64,000 nucleotides of DNA from DATJCV01 sp963707665 (GCA_963707665.1 CAVPQU010000011.1:124001-188000); one strand, 5' to 3'; numbered from the stretch's first letter, positions 17,839 to 28,340 are shown. Notes: a model not told the origin generated them from the letters alone. Program-made: numbers and translations.

Positions 17839-20800
17839 GTGTGTCGTCGCGCCCGACCAGTGTGCCGGTATCGGCCGCTGCTGGCGTGTCTGCTGCTGCT
17901 TGTGCAATAGCTGTGGGTTTTGAACGTACAGGCGCACGGAGGCACGTGGCCCTTCCAGCTGCGCCAGTCGACGGGAATTGGGTCAGTGGCTGGAGTAACC
18001 CCGGGCGCGTGAGCAGCAACAACAGCTATGCGACCGCCAGGCTCAGTGATTCGACGACGCGCTACTTTGGTGCACTGGTTACGGCTTTTCGATCCCGACC
18101 GGTGGCGTAGTCAATGGCATCACGGTCAACGTGGAGCGCAAGGTAGCAATACCAACAACGGCGTTAGCAGAGACTTCACGATGCGCCTGCTCAAGGGTGG
18201 GCACTGATTGGCTTCTGATGGCGCCACCAGCACGACCTACACCACCTCGGATGTGCTCGAGGCGCATGGCGGCAGTACTTCTCTGTGGGGAACGACCTGG
18301 ACGGCAGCCGAGGTCAATGCCAGCAATTCGGCGCCGCATTCGCGGCTATCAAGCCGGCAGCGGCAACGCGATCGATTTCCGTCGATCATGTCCAGATCGT
18401 AATCGATGTACATCGATTCCGCTGGCGGTAACTTCAATCAGCCGTGCAAGTGCCGACCCGACCTCCAATGGCAGCATCGTCAGCTGGATGGTCGACCTTC
18501 AACGTGCCGGCCTAAAATGTTACTACTGCGGATTTCTCGCTGGTGGAAACCGATCCGCTGACCGGCTCAGACGATCACCGGCATCAGCGGCAGCGGCACT
18601 ACCTGGACCGTGACCGCCAAGGTCGGCAGCAGCGGCTGGGGCAGCCTGGGCCTGAACCTGATCGATCGCGGCACGATCACGGATGCCAAGCGGCAACCCG
18701 CTGGGGCGGCGGCTTCGACCGGTGCATGCGCTATACGATCCCGAAACCGTTCTGCTCGCAACCCACTGGTACCGACGTGCCGAACGACCTCACCTGCGTG
18801 TGCGATACCTTCGGGCGCAGCTGCGCTCAATCCTTCCACCATTTTCGGTGCCAACTGGATTCCGTCGACCAGCGACGACACCGGTATCGTGCCGAGCATC
18901 GTCAATTCCGGCCGCCTGCGCCTGACCAACAATACCGGAAACAATGCCAAGGCGGTCACCGTGCCGGGCATTTTCCCGGCCGCCGGCAACTACATTTCGG
19001 TCGAGTTCCAGCTGTATGCCTACAACGGCAGCGGCGCCGACGGCGTCGCGGTGACCTTGTCCGACTATGCGGTGCCGGCGGTGCCGGGTGCCTTCGGCGG
19101 CTCGCTCGGCTATGCGCAAAAAACCGGGACCGACTGCGGCAAGCCGGCTGGCTGTCCAGGCTTCGCCGGCGGCTGGCTTGGCGTCGGGCTCGACGAATTC
19201 GGCAACTATTCCAATCCGACCGAAGGTCGGATCGGCGGACCCGGAGCGGTCGCGCAATCGATCGGGTTGCGCGGTTCCGGCTCCGGCGCGAGCGGCTACA
19301 ACTGGATTGGCGGCAAGACTCCCGTATCGTCGCCAACCATCGACAGCCGCTCCTCAACCACGGCGGCGCCCGGCCATACTTATCAGGTGGTGGTCGACGC
19401 CCGCAACTACACGAACGCGTCCAAGAACGCCGCGGTCCAGGTGAATCGCGACACCGGCAACGGCAGTGGCTACGTCAATCAGGTCAACATCCCTAACGTG
19501 TATGCCCCCACCGCCAATCCCACACAGGCACCGGTGCCGGACAACTGGCAGATTTCCTTCACCGGCTCGACCGGCGGCTCGACCAACATTCACGAGATCG
19601 GCGCCGTGCGCATTTGCGCGCAAACGGTCTATCCGCCCGGCGGCGGCACCGCCAACGACTTCAATGCCATCGACGAAGGCTACGGCAACGCCTCCGCCTC
19701 GCCGTCCACGGTGGCGGTGCAGAATTACCTGACGGGCCACATCTATACCAAGCTGATGGGCGTGCCGTTCAAGTTGAACGTGGCGGCGCTGAAGGACAAC
19801 CAGGTGCAAAGCCTGTACGTCACCTCCGGCAGCAAAAACGTCGCCGTCAAGCTGGTGGACAACAGCGACAACGCCTGCGTGCTGGACGATACCCAGGCCA
19901 ACTATTGCAGCAACGCCTGCAAGAACAAGGCGGCGGTGCCGGGCGGCAGCCAGACGCTGAGTTTCGCCGCCACCGACAAGGGGCAAAAGCGTTCCGCCGA
20001 TTTCACCGTCAATAGCGCGTGGCGGCAACTGGCGGCAATCATTACCGATGCAGACAACAAGAGCTATTGCGCCACCGACGCCTTCGCGGTGCGGCCGACC
20101 GGCATTGCTTCGCTGGTGTCGTCGAACGCGACCAATACCGGCACCGGCGGCCCGCCGATCTTCAAGGCCGGGAGTGATCCGTTCCAGCTGATCGCAACGA
20201 TTCCCGGCGTCGGCCTCTCCCCCAACGGCTATACCGGCGTGCCGAAGATCGACAGCAAGGCGATCAAGCCGGTCAGTCCGGCGACCAAGGGCGGCAACCT
20301 CCTGGGCACGTTTGCCGCCGCCACTTCGGCGACGCCGAATTCGACCGCGACCGGCAACGCATTTACCTATAGCGAGGTCGGCGCCTTCACCTTGCCGGGC
20401 TACGGTCCGGAAGTGGACGCCAGCAAGTTGCGCGGCGTCTATGACGGCGTCGTCGCCGCTTCCGAATGTCCGACTTCGGGGCCGTCGCCGGTTACGCCGG
20501 CCCAGTGCGACGCTTTTCGCGCCGCCACCTGGACCGGCATCGACAGCGTCAGCGCCAAGGGCGACTGCGTGGCGGACAGCTATTCGAACGTCAAGAACAG
20601 CGACGGCAAGTATGGCTGCAACTTCGGCTTGCTGAACCACTGCGACGTTTCGGCCGCTTCGTGCCGAGCTATTTCCAGCTGTCGGGCGCCGTGCTGTCCA
20701 ATCGCACCGATCTGGCCTGTAGTCCGGCGTCGTCGTTTACCTACATGGATGAGCCGCTGCAGGCCAAGTTCACGCTGACGGCGAAAAACGCCGGCGGCGT

Positions 20801-21622
20801 CACTACCGAGAACTACGCCGGCGCTGCTCGCCAAGTTGAATTTGACCGACCCGACCAGCTTCAAGCTGGGCGCGCTGGATGGCGTTTCCCGAACCGCTCG
20901 TCTAACGCTGGGTAGCAGCAGCGGGGCCTGGGCCGCCGGCGTGGCCGATGTCACCCTGGGTTTCCAGTTCCAGCGCGCCACTACCGGTCCGGATGGCCCG
21001 TTCGCGCCGAAATTCGGCATTGCGCCGGTAGGACGGCGACGGCGTGGCGCTGCTGGCGTCGGTCTACGATCTGGATATCGACCCGCCGGCCGCCGCCAAC
21101 GATCACGCGCAGATCGGAGAAACCAAGATCCGCTTCGGCCGCCTGAAGTTATCGAATGCCTTCGGCAGCGAAAAGCTCGATCTGCCGATTCCGCTGGAGG
21201 CGCAGTTCTGGAACGGCGTCGCTTTCGTCACCAACAGCGACGACAGTTGTTCGCCGCTGGCCAAGGCCAACGTCGTGATCGGCAACTATGTTGGCGGCCT
21301 GAACGCGACCAATCTGGGCCAAACCCAGTTGGCCGGCGTCGGCACGCTCGTCGCCGGCAAGGGCAGCCTGAAATTGAGCAAGCCGGGCGCGGTCGGCAGC
21401 GCCGACCTGGCGATCAAGCTGGCCGGTACCAGCGCCGGGGACGATCAATCCTGCCCGTCCAAGGTAGTCGGCGCGAACCCGACCCAGCCGACCGGCGCCG
21501 GCCTGGCGTATCTGCAAAGCCGATGGTGCGGCAGCGACTATGCGCGCGACCCGCGGGCGCGCATCCGTTTCGGTGTTTACAAGAACGCGAGCGAGATGAT
21601 TTACCTGCGCGAAATGTACTAG
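17839..21622 (+). pseudogene. mshQ: MSHA biogenesis protein MshQ, large secreted adhesin-like protein, frame breaks
   Basis: Roughly 1,250 residues if repaired. A hydrophobic leader (RPLLACLLLLVQ) starts near 17839. A jelly-roll-like domain with YGFSIPTG, VNGITVNVERK and YTTSDVLEAHGGSTSLWGTT follows in broken frames up to about 18620. From 18610 to about 20650 one frame is intact and carries a lectin-like sandwich (GRLRLTNNTGNNAKAVTVPG, ISVEFQLYAYNGSGADGVAV, GWLGVGLDEFGNYS). The C-terminal region, typical of MshQ (FGRFVPSYFQLSGAVL to RIRFGVYKNASEMIYLREMY), needs three more shifts (about 20650, 20823, 21030). It is probably exposed at the pilus or cell surface. Exact domain limits are inferred. 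Confidence 0.7.
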
Positions 21623-21721
21623 CGCAGGTGCGGCGGAATGCAACAGATGGACTGGAAAGACGTTGACAGCATTGGTGGAATCACCTAACTTCAGGCAGCA
21701 TTTTTTGAGATAAGTGGCGGT

Positions 21722-22672
21722 ATGGGTTTATTCGGAAAAAAAAGAAAAAGTGCGGGCTGGATCAGCTTAAGCCTGCAGCGCGACGGGGTGCAGGGAGCTT
21801 GCGTCAGGCGAGACGGCGCGGCGCTCCCCAAGGTGCAGCAGGCCGCGTTCCATCCGCTGGCGAAAGCCTCGGTGGAAAGCGTGCTGGAGCGCCTGGCGAA
21901 AGAGCTGCACGCCGATCACCATGATTGCACCACGCTGTTGGGCGCGGACGAATACCAGTTGCTGCTGGTGGATGCGCCGAACGTGCCGCCGGACGAACTG
22001 AAGACCGCAATCCGCTGGCGCCTGAAGGACATGCTGGATTTCCATGTCGACGATGCCACCATCGACGTGCTGGACGTGCCGCCGGACCAGGCGGCGCCGG
22101 CGCGCAACCATTCGATGTATGTGGTGGCCGCGCGCAATCAGCTGATCGCCCAGCGTCAGGCCTTGTTTGGCGCCGCCAAGATTCCGTTGAGCGTGATCGA
22201 CGTGCCGGAGATGGCGCAGCGGAATATCTCGGCGCTGCTGGAGCCGGAAGGGCGCGGCGTGGCGCTGTTGTCGTTCGGCGATGAAGGCGGCTTGCTGACC
22301 GTGACGTATCGCGGCGAGCTGTATCTGTCGCGCCGTATCGACGTCCATCCCGAGCAGTTGCTGGAGGGCGAGGCCGGACAGCAGGAAGCATGCCGCGAGC
22401 GCATCACGCTGGAGCTGCAGCGCTCGCTGGATCATCTGGATCGCCAGTATCACTTCATCACACTGGCCAAGCTGGTGCTGGCGCCGCTGGCCGAGGGCGG
22501 CTCCGGTTTGCGCGAGTATCTCGCGGCGAATCTGTATCTGCCGGTGGAGAGTCTTGACCTGGATAGCGTGTTTGATCTGTCGGCGGTCGCTGAATTGCGC
22601 CAGCCAGCGCAGCAGCAGCGCTATTTCCTGACCCTGGGTGCGGCCTTGCGGCACGAGGAGAAAGCGCTGTGA
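21722..22672 (+). CDS. mshI: MSHA biogenesis protein MshI (PilM-like)
   Basis: 316 residues, starting MGLFGKKRKSAGWISLSLQR. It has the actin-like PilM/GspL-type organisation, with LLVDAPNVPPDELKTAIRWR and LIAQRQALFGAAKIPLSVID typical of MshI. It begins the second half of the locus after a 100-bp gap behind mshQ. Its stop overlaps the next start (GTGA at 22669), so this half is tightly coupled: mshI, the PilN-like gene, mshJ and mshK all overlap or abut. Role: inner-membrane alignment complex recruiting the ATPase. Confidence 0.88.
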   Translation: MGLFGKKRKSAGWISLSLQRDGVQGACVRRDGAALPKVQQAAFHPLAKASVESVLERLAKELHADHHDCTTLLGADEYQLLLVDAPNVPPDELKTAIRWRLKDMLDFHVDDATIDVLDVPPDQAAPARNHSMYVVAARNQLIAQRQALFGAAKIPLSVIDVPEMAQRNISALLEPEGRGVALLSFGDEGGLLTVTYRGELYLSRRIDVHPEQLLEGEAGQQEACRERITLELQRSLDHLDRQYHFITLAKLVLAPLAEGGSGLREYLAANLYLPVESLDLDSVFDLSAVAELRQPAQQQRYFLTLGAALRHEEKAL

Positions 22673-23340
22673 GCCAGCAGATCAATCTGTTCAATCCAAT
22701 ATTGCTGCGCCAGAAAAAATATTTTTCGGCGTTGACCATGGTGCAGGCGCTGACGCTGATTCTGTTCGGCACACTGCTGGTGGCGCTGTATGTGAATTAC
22801 CGCTCATCGGGCTTGCAGGCCGAAGCCGACAAGACCAGCGCCCAGCTTGGCCTGGCGCAGGTGCAGCAGGTGCGCATCAATGCCGAGTTCGGCGCGCGCG
22901 AGCCGAATTCCGCGCTGGCGACGGAGCTGCAAAAGACCAGCGCAGATGTCAAGGCGCTGCAGCAGCTATTCGACTTGTTGCAGACCGGCGAGATCGGCAA
23001 CACCAGAGGCTATTCGGCATACCTGCAGGCTTTTGCGCGCCAGATCAGCGACGGCCTGTGGCTGACCGGCCTGATGATCCAGGGAGCCGGTAACGAGATC
23101 GCGCTGCACGGCCGCACGCTGCAGCCGGACCTGGTGCCGGCGTATATCAATCGACTGGCGCGGGAGCCGGTAATGCAGGGGAAATCGTTCTCGACCCTGG
23201 AAATGCGGCAGCCGCAGCCCGAGGGCGGCGCCGACGCGGCCGACACGGTGCCGAAAATTGCTGCTTATGTCGAATTCCGGCTGCAGTCGGCCGGAGTCGC
23301 GCAGGAGGCAAAAAACATCGCCGGAGCCAATCTCAAATGA
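22669..23340 (+). CDS. PilN-like MSHA biogenesis protein (MshI2-type)
   Basis: 223 residues from a GTG start overlapping the mshI stop. It reads MSQQINLFNPILLRQKKYFS, then one membrane helix LTLILFGTLLVALYVNY, then a coiled periplasmic part, the layout of PilN/GspL-C proteins. Between mshI and mshJ this is the place of the second MshI-like protein. It would bridge the cytoplasmic MshI and the periplasmic MshJ. No frame break is seen. Confidence 0.8.
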   Translation: MSQQINLFNPILLRQKKYFSALTMVQALTLILFGTLLVALYVNYRSSGLQAEADKTSAQLGLAQVQQVRINAEFGAREPNSALATELQKTSADVKALQQLFDLLQTGEIGNTRGYSAYLQAFARQISDGLWLTGLMIQGAGNEIALHGRTLQPDLVPAYINRLAREPVMQGKSFSTLEMRQPQPEGGADAADTVPKIAAYVEFRLQSAGVAQEAKNIAGANLK

Positions 23341-24047
23341 AACAGTCCTGGCAAAAATTTTCCACCCGCATCGATGCGATGAGCCTGCGCGAACGGGCGC
23401 TGATTTTTCTCATGGCGGCGGTGGTGCTGGTGGTGCTGGTGAATGCGCTGTTGCTGGATCCGCAGTTCGCCAGGCAAAAGCAGCTGTCGCAGAAAATCAC
23501 CGCCGAGCAGGCGCAAATTGCGGTGATCCAGGCCGATATCCAGCAAAAGGTGCGCGCACAGAGCAACGACCCGGATGCGGCGCTGCGCCAGCAGCTGGAG
23601 CGCCTGCAGCAGCAGTCCGGGCAGTTGCGCGGCGCGCTGGAGGACACCCGCAAGGCGCTGGTGGCACCGGAAAAAATGCCGGCGCTGCTGGAAGCCATCC
23701 TGCGGCGCGACGGCCGCCTGCAACTGGTCTCGCTGACGACTTTGCCGGTCGCGGATCTGGCCGAGCATGCACCGGCGGATTCCAAGACCGGCAGCCCGGC
23801 GCCCGTCAATGGTGCCGCCGCTGCGTCTGAGGGCGCCAGCGGCATCGGCAGCATCTATCGCCACGGAGTCGAAATCACGATCGCCGGCACCTACCCCGAC
23901 ATGGTGCGTTACATGGAGCAGCTGGAGGCGATGCCGTGGCAGCTGTATTGGGGCAAGGCGAAATTGCAGGCAGATGCCTGGCCGCAAGCGCGCCTGACAC
24001 TGACTTTGTTTACTTTGAGCCTGGATAAAAAATGGATCAACCTGTGA
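23337..24047 (+). CDS. mshJ: MSHA biogenesis protein MshJ (PilO-like)
   Basis: 236 residues, ATG overlapping the previous stop (ATGA). The N-terminus MKQSWQKFSTRIDAMSLRER precedes a single membrane helix (ALIFLMAAVVLVVLVNALLL). A long coiled coil follows (QKQLSQKITAEQAQIAVIQA onward), then a ferredoxin-like C-domain containing YRHGVEITIAGTYPDMVRYM and EQLEAMPWQLYWGKAKLQAD. That is the PilO/GspM plan. It pairs with the PilN-like protein in the inner-membrane alignment complex. Confidence 0.88.
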   Translation: MKQSWQKFSTRIDAMSLRERALIFLMAAVVLVVLVNALLLDPQFARQKQLSQKITAEQAQIAVIQADIQQKVRAQSNDPDAALRQQLERLQQQSGQLRGALEDTRKALVAPEKMPALLEAILRRDGRLQLVSLTTLPVADLAEHAPADSKTGSPAPVNGAAAASEGASGIGSIYRHGVEITIAGTYPDMVRYMEQLEAMPWQLYWGKAKLQADAWPQARLTLTLFTLSLDKKWINL

Positions 24048-24430
24048 GCTCAGCGTGGCGCTTGACGAGACTGGCCGCTGGCTGCCTGGCGCTGGTGTCG
24101 GCGGCCGCGATCGGCGCCGGTTTGCCGGACCCGATGCGGCCGCCACCGGCCTTGGCGGCGGCCGATGGCGCGGCGGTCGATGTTGCGCTACCGGTGCTGC
24201 AATCGGTGATGCTATCCCCCTCGCGCAAGATGGCCATCATCAGCGGCCAGACCGTTGCGCTCGGAGACAGCTACCAGGGCGCGCGGCTGGTGAAGATCAA
24301 CGAAAGTGAAGTGGTGCTGCGCAATGGCAGCGAGGTGCAGACATTGAAGCTCTTTCCCGACCTGGAAAAGCAGCCGCTCGCCGGCCGCGCAGGCGCCAAG
24401 GCTTCTCCTCATTCGCAAGCTCAGAAGTAA
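24032..24430 (+). CDS. mshK: MSHA biogenesis protein MshK (PilP-like)
   Basis: 132 residues, overlapping the end of mshJ by 16 bp. A signal-like segment (LTRLAAGCLALVSAAAIGAG) is followed by LPDPMRPP, the mark of MshK/PilP-type proteins, and a small beta domain (SVMLSPSRKMAIISGQTVAL, YQGARLVKINESEVVLRNGS). PilP-like proteins link the inner-membrane complex to the secretin, here encoded next as mshL. Intact. Confidence 0.85.
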   Translation: MDQPVSSAWRLTRLAAGCLALVSAAAIGAGLPDPMRPPPALAAADGAAVDVALPVLQSVMLSPSRKMAIISGQTVALGDSYQGARLVKINESEVVLRNGSEVQTLKLFPDLEKQPLAGRAGAKASPHSQAQK

Positions 24431-24445
24431 ACAGTGGAAAACAAC

Positions 24446-26140
24446 ATGAAAAAAATCGGTTCCCTTATCGCTGTCCTGCTGCTGGCCGGATGCGCCTCTC
24501 CCGCTTCCCAGCGCGCTACCCATGATTTGCTGAACGCCGAAATGCAAAAGGCAGCCGCATCGCGCGCCACGCCGGCAGCCCCGGACGCGGTGGCGGCGTC
24601 GCTGCTGCCACCCTTGAAAATCGAGATGCCGGCGGCGCGCCCCCAGGTGGAAGAGCGCTTCAACCTGGCCTTCAACAACGCGCCGGCGCAACAGTTTTTT
24701 AATGCGCTGGTGGCCGGCACCCGCTACAACATGCTGGTGCATCCGGACGTGAGCGGCACCATTTCCGCCAACTTGAAGGACGTCACATTGTTCGAGGCGC
24801 TGGATGCCATGCGCGAACTATACGGTTACGACTACAAGGTGGAAGGCCGGCGCATCTACATCAAGCCGCTGACGATCCAGACCCGCGTGTTCCAGGTCAA
24901 TTATCTGACCGGGAGTCGCAACGGCACCTCGGATATCCGCGTGACCTCCGGTTCCGTCAGCGACGCCTCACCGAGCACCAGCTCGCTTCCCGGCGTGCCG
25001 AGCGTAGCTGGTGGTCCTGCATCGCAATCGCAGGGCTTGAACAGCAGCAAGATCAGCACAACGTCGAAATCGGATTTCTGGGGCGAACTGAAAGCCTCGC
25101 TCGAGGCCATCGTCGGCCATGGCAAGGATGGGCGCAGCATCGTCGTCAGCCCGCAATCCGGCGTGGTCGTGGTACGTGCCTTGCCGGACGAATTGAAAAA
25201 TGTCGCCGCCTATCTGAAAGCGACCCAGTTGTCGGTGGATCGCCAGGTGATTCTGGAAGCGAAGATTCTGGAAGTAACCTTGAGCGACGGTTATCAGGCT
25301 GGCATCAACTGGTCGGCCTTCCGTACCGGTGGCAACAGCCGCGTGTCGGGTGGATTTCTGTCGCCGGGTACTGTGCTGCAACCGAGCGGTTTGATTGCCA
25401 GTGGCGGCTTGAGCAGCGTACCGGGAAGTGACCTGGTGAACGCCGCCGGCAATGGCATGGGTGGGCTTTTCGGGTTGGCGTTTCAGACCAGCAATTTCGC
25501 AGCGCTGCTGTCCTTCCTGGAAAGCCAGGGGAATGTCCATGTGCTGTCGAGCCCGCGCATTGCAACGCTGAATAATCAAAAGGCCGTTCTGAAGGTCGGC
25601 ACCGATGAATTTTTCGTGACCAACGTCAGCACCACGACCACGACCGGCACCGCGACCACCACCACGCCGAGTGTCACGCTGCAGCCGTTCTTTTCCGGCG
25701 TGGCGCTGGATGTGACGCCGCAGATCGACGATGACGGCAATATCACGCTGCACATCCATCCTTCGGTCAGCAAGGTGACGACGGTGGAAAAAACCATCGA
25801 CCTCGGCGGCACCAATGGTAGGCTGAATTTGCCGCTGGCGTCTTCCGCGATATCGGAAACCGATAGCGTGGTGCGCGGCCAGGATGGCCAGATCGTCGCC
25901 ATCGGCGGCCTGATGCGCCAGGCCAGCAGTTCGGACCGCTCGCAGCTGCCGGGCGTGGGCAATATTCCGCTGGTGGGTCTGTTTGCGCGCAACACCAGTC
26001 AGGCTAGCGAAAAACGTGAACTGGTGATCCTGCTGAAAACCACGATTGTCAAAGATGGCGCCAGCTGGGCCAGCGACATCCTCGAATCGCAAAACCGGAT
26101 TCGCGACATGGCGCCGCGCATGTTGCCGGAGTCGCCGTAA
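24446..26140 (+). CDS. mshL: MSHA secretin MshL (outer-membrane lipoprotein)
   Basis: 564 residues from the ATG at 24446, preceded by GGAA at a good distance; a GTG four codons earlier is in frame but less likely. The signal peptide with lipobox MKKIGSLIAVLLLAGC makes it a lipoprotein. An N-domain (FNLAFNNAPAQQFFNALVAG) precedes the secretin core (VILEAKILEVTLSDGYQAGI, VHVLSSPRIATLNNQKAVLK) and the C-terminal PVP-type end (GVGNIPLVGLFARNTSQASE, KRELVILLKTTIV). It forms the outer-membrane pore for the pilus. No frame break. Confidence 0.95.
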   Translation: MKKIGSLIAVLLLAGCASPASQRATHDLLNAEMQKAAASRATPAAPDAVAASLLPPLKIEMPAARPQVEERFNLAFNNAPAQQFFNALVAGTRYNMLVHPDVSGTISANLKDVTLFEALDAMRELYGYDYKVEGRRIYIKPLTIQTRVFQVNYLTGSRNGTSDIRVTSGSVSDASPSTSSLPGVPSVAGGPASQSQGLNSSKISTTSKSDFWGELKASLEAIVGHGKDGRSIVVSPQSGVVVVRALPDELKNVAAYLKATQLSVDRQVILEAKILEVTLSDGYQAGINWSAFRTGGNSRVSGGFLSPGTVLQPSGLIASGGLSSVPGSDLVNAAGNGMGGLFGLAFQTSNFAALLSFLESQGNVHVLSSPRIATLNNQKAVLKVGTDEFFVTNVSTTTTTGTATTTTPSVTLQPFFSGVALDVTPQIDDDGNITLHIHPSVSKVTTVEKTIDLGGTNGRLNLPLASSAISETDSVVRGQDGQIVAIGGLMRQASSSDRSQLPGVGNIPLVGLFARNTSQASEKRELVILLKTTIVKDGASWASDILESQNRIRDMAPRMLPESP

Positions 26141-26146
26141 CCGTCC

Positions 26147-27040
26147 ATGTACAAAAAGCATTTTGGTTTGCGCGAACTGCCGTTCGGCATTACTCCCGAT
26201 ACCAGTTTTTTCTTCGCGTCCGGCAGTTCGCAGCAGGCGCTCAATACGCTGTTGGTCGCCGCCAGGAGCGGCGAAGGCTTCATCAAGATTACCGGTGAAG
26301 TCGGCACTGGCAAGACCCTGCTGTGCCGCAAGTTCATGGCGATGCTGGGCGACGACTTTGTCACCGCCTACATTCCCAATCCTTACCTGGAGCCGCGCAG
26401 CCTGATGCTGGCGCTGGCCGATGAGCTGGAAATCGTGCTCGACAAGGACATCGACCAGCATCAGGTTCTGAAGGCGATCACGCAGCGCCTGGTGGATCTG
26501 GCTCGAGACGGCAAGCGCGTGCTGCTGTGCCTGGACGAGGCGCAGGCGATGCCGCTGGAAAGCCTGGAGGCGCTGCGCCTGTTGACTAACCTGGAAACCG
26601 AAAAGCGCAAGTTGCTGCAGATCGTCCTGTTCGGCCAGCCCGAGCTGAACCACAAGCTGCAGCAGCGTGAAATCCGGCAGCTGGCCCAGCGCATCACCTT
26701 CCATTACCACCTCGGCCCATTGAGCGCGGATGACCTCGAGTTTTACGTGTCGCATCGGCTGAGCGTGGCCGGATATGCCGGTGGCCGCTTGTTTACGCAC
26801 GGCGCGATGCGGAAATTGCGCCAGGCCAGCGGCGGCATTCCGCGCCTGGTGAATATCCTGGCGCATAAATCGCTGATGCTGGCGTATGGCCAGGGGCGGC
26901 AGCGGATACTGGCGCGCCACGTTGCCGGTGCCGCGCGCGATACGCCCGCGGTCAGCGTCGATCATTGGTGGCGCTGGAGTATCGGCGGCGTAATTTTGAT
27001 GACGGCGGCGGCAGCCGTCGGCTGGGTAATGTTGAAATGA
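26147..27040 (+). CDS. mshM: MSHA biogenesis AAA ATPase MshM (ExeA-like)
   Basis: 297 residues. It starts MYKKHFGLRELPFGITPDTS, the typical ExeA/MshM opening. Walker A GEVGTGKT is at residues 50-57, the Walker B strand is VLLCLDEAQAMP, and the sensor is VLFGQPELN. One C-terminal membrane helix (WRWSIGGVILMTAAAAVGWV) anchors it. ExeA-type ATPases help secretin assembly through the cell wall. The stop overlaps the mshN start (ATGA at 27037). Confidence 0.9.
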   Translation: MYKKHFGLRELPFGITPDTSFFFASGSSQQALNTLLVAARSGEGFIKITGEVGTGKTLLCRKFMAMLGDDFVTAYIPNPYLEPRSLMLALADELEIVLDKDIDQHQVLKAITQRLVDLARDGKRVLLCLDEAQAMPLESLEALRLLTNLETEKRKLLQIVLFGQPELNHKLQQREIRQLAQRITFHYHLGPLSADDLEFYVSHRLSVAGYAGGRLFTHGAMRKLRQASGGIPRLVNILAHKSLMLAYGQGRQRILARHVAGAARDTPAVSVDHWWRWSIGGVILMTAAAAVGWVMLK

Positions 27041-28269
27041 GCCTGATCAATCAAATGTTGCAAGACCTCGAGCAGCGCCGCGCCGATGGCACGTCGCTCG
27101 CGGTCGAGGCGTCGCAAGTGCGCGCTGTAACCGGTGTGCCGCGCGTGCATGTCGCCTGGTGGCTGGCGTTGGCACTCCTGACGGCCCTGCTCGGCCTTGG
27201 CCTGTGGTCATGGCTGCGCGCGCCGCAACTGGGACACGCGCCCGCGGCGGTGCTGGCATCGTCGCTGGCCGCGCCCGCGCCCGCGCAACCAGCGCCGACA
27301 GCAGCGCCGGTTGCGGCGTCGATTCCGCAGATCGACAGTGGTGCTGCCGTCGCACCTGTCGTTACTCAGGCGGCGGCCGCCGCCGCGCCGCCGCCGGCCG
27401 CTCCTGCCGTGGTAGCGACCGCGGCTCCTGCTGCAGCCGTCGCAACGCAGCGATGCCGGAGCCGGGAACAACGGCAAGCCGCGCGACGTCGCCGCTTTTG
27501 CCTTCCGCCGCCGGCAAGACGCCGCCGGCGAGCGCGCCGGATCCTGCCAGCACCGGGTCGCCGGCACCGCGTAGCGCACCGCCGGCGATTGCCGAAGGTC
27601 AGCCGGGCGTGGTTGCCGCGTCAGCGAATAGCGCGGAGCCGCAGGTCATCATCTCGCCGCTGGCCAAGGAAGTTCGCACGCTGACGCCGCCGCAACAGGC
27701 AGAAAATGCCTTCCGCAAGGCAGTCTTGTTGCTGCAGCAGGGTAACGCGGCAGCGGCGCAAGCTGCGCTGGAGCAGGCCCTGCAAGCCGATCCGCGCCAC
27801 GCGCAGGCACGCCAGACGCTGGCCGGACTGCTGCTGGACGCCAAGCAGTCCGCAGGCGGCGATCGATACGCTGCAGGCCGGCTTGCAGCTGGACCCGGCG
27901 CAAGCCGGCATGGCGATGATCCTGGCCCGGGTCCAGGTGGAAAAGGGCGAGCTGGCGCCGGCGCTGGAGACCATGCGTCGCAGCCTTCCCTATGCGGCCG
28001 AACGCGCCGACTATCAGGCCTTCCTGGCGGCGCTGCTGCAGCGCGACGGCCGTCACCCGGAAGCGATCGAGCATTATCAGCAAGCCTTGCGCAAGGCGCC
28101 GGACAATGGCCTGTGGTGGATGGGGCAGGCGATTTCCCTGCGCGAGGCGGGGCGTTCGGCCGAAGCGCGCGATGCCTTTAGCCGGGCATCCGCCGGCAGC
28201 GGGCTGACGCCGCAATTGCAGGCCTTCGTCGAACAGCAGCTGCGGCAACTGACACCGGCGGAACGCTGA
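27037..28269 (+). CDS. mshN: MSHA biogenesis TPR protein MshN, two frame breaks
   Basis: About 410 residues. The N-terminus MSLINQMLQDLEQRR is the MshN hallmark, followed by a membrane helix (WWLALALLTALLGLGLWSWL) and a Pro/Ala-rich linker. In the linker, about 27450, the frame shifts by a missing base (or two extra). The protein continues as PEPGTTASRATSPLL and EVRTLTPPQQAENAFRKAVL. Near 27850 one extra base leads to AAIDTLQAGLQLDPAQAGMA and tetratricopeptide repeats (YAAERADYQAFLAALLQRDG, HPEAIEHYQQALRKAPDNGL) to the stop. It ends the pilus locus. Confidence 0.8.
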
Positions 28270-28340
28270 AATCAAGGCGGCCGGCTGCACGATATATCAT
28301 GCACGCTCACCCACAGTTCGATTATGCAAAGGAGATGGTG

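Noticed and set aside
24968..26965. A 665-codon frame opposite mshL and mshM
   Set aside because: It covers two well-supported genes on the other strand and contains no known domain.
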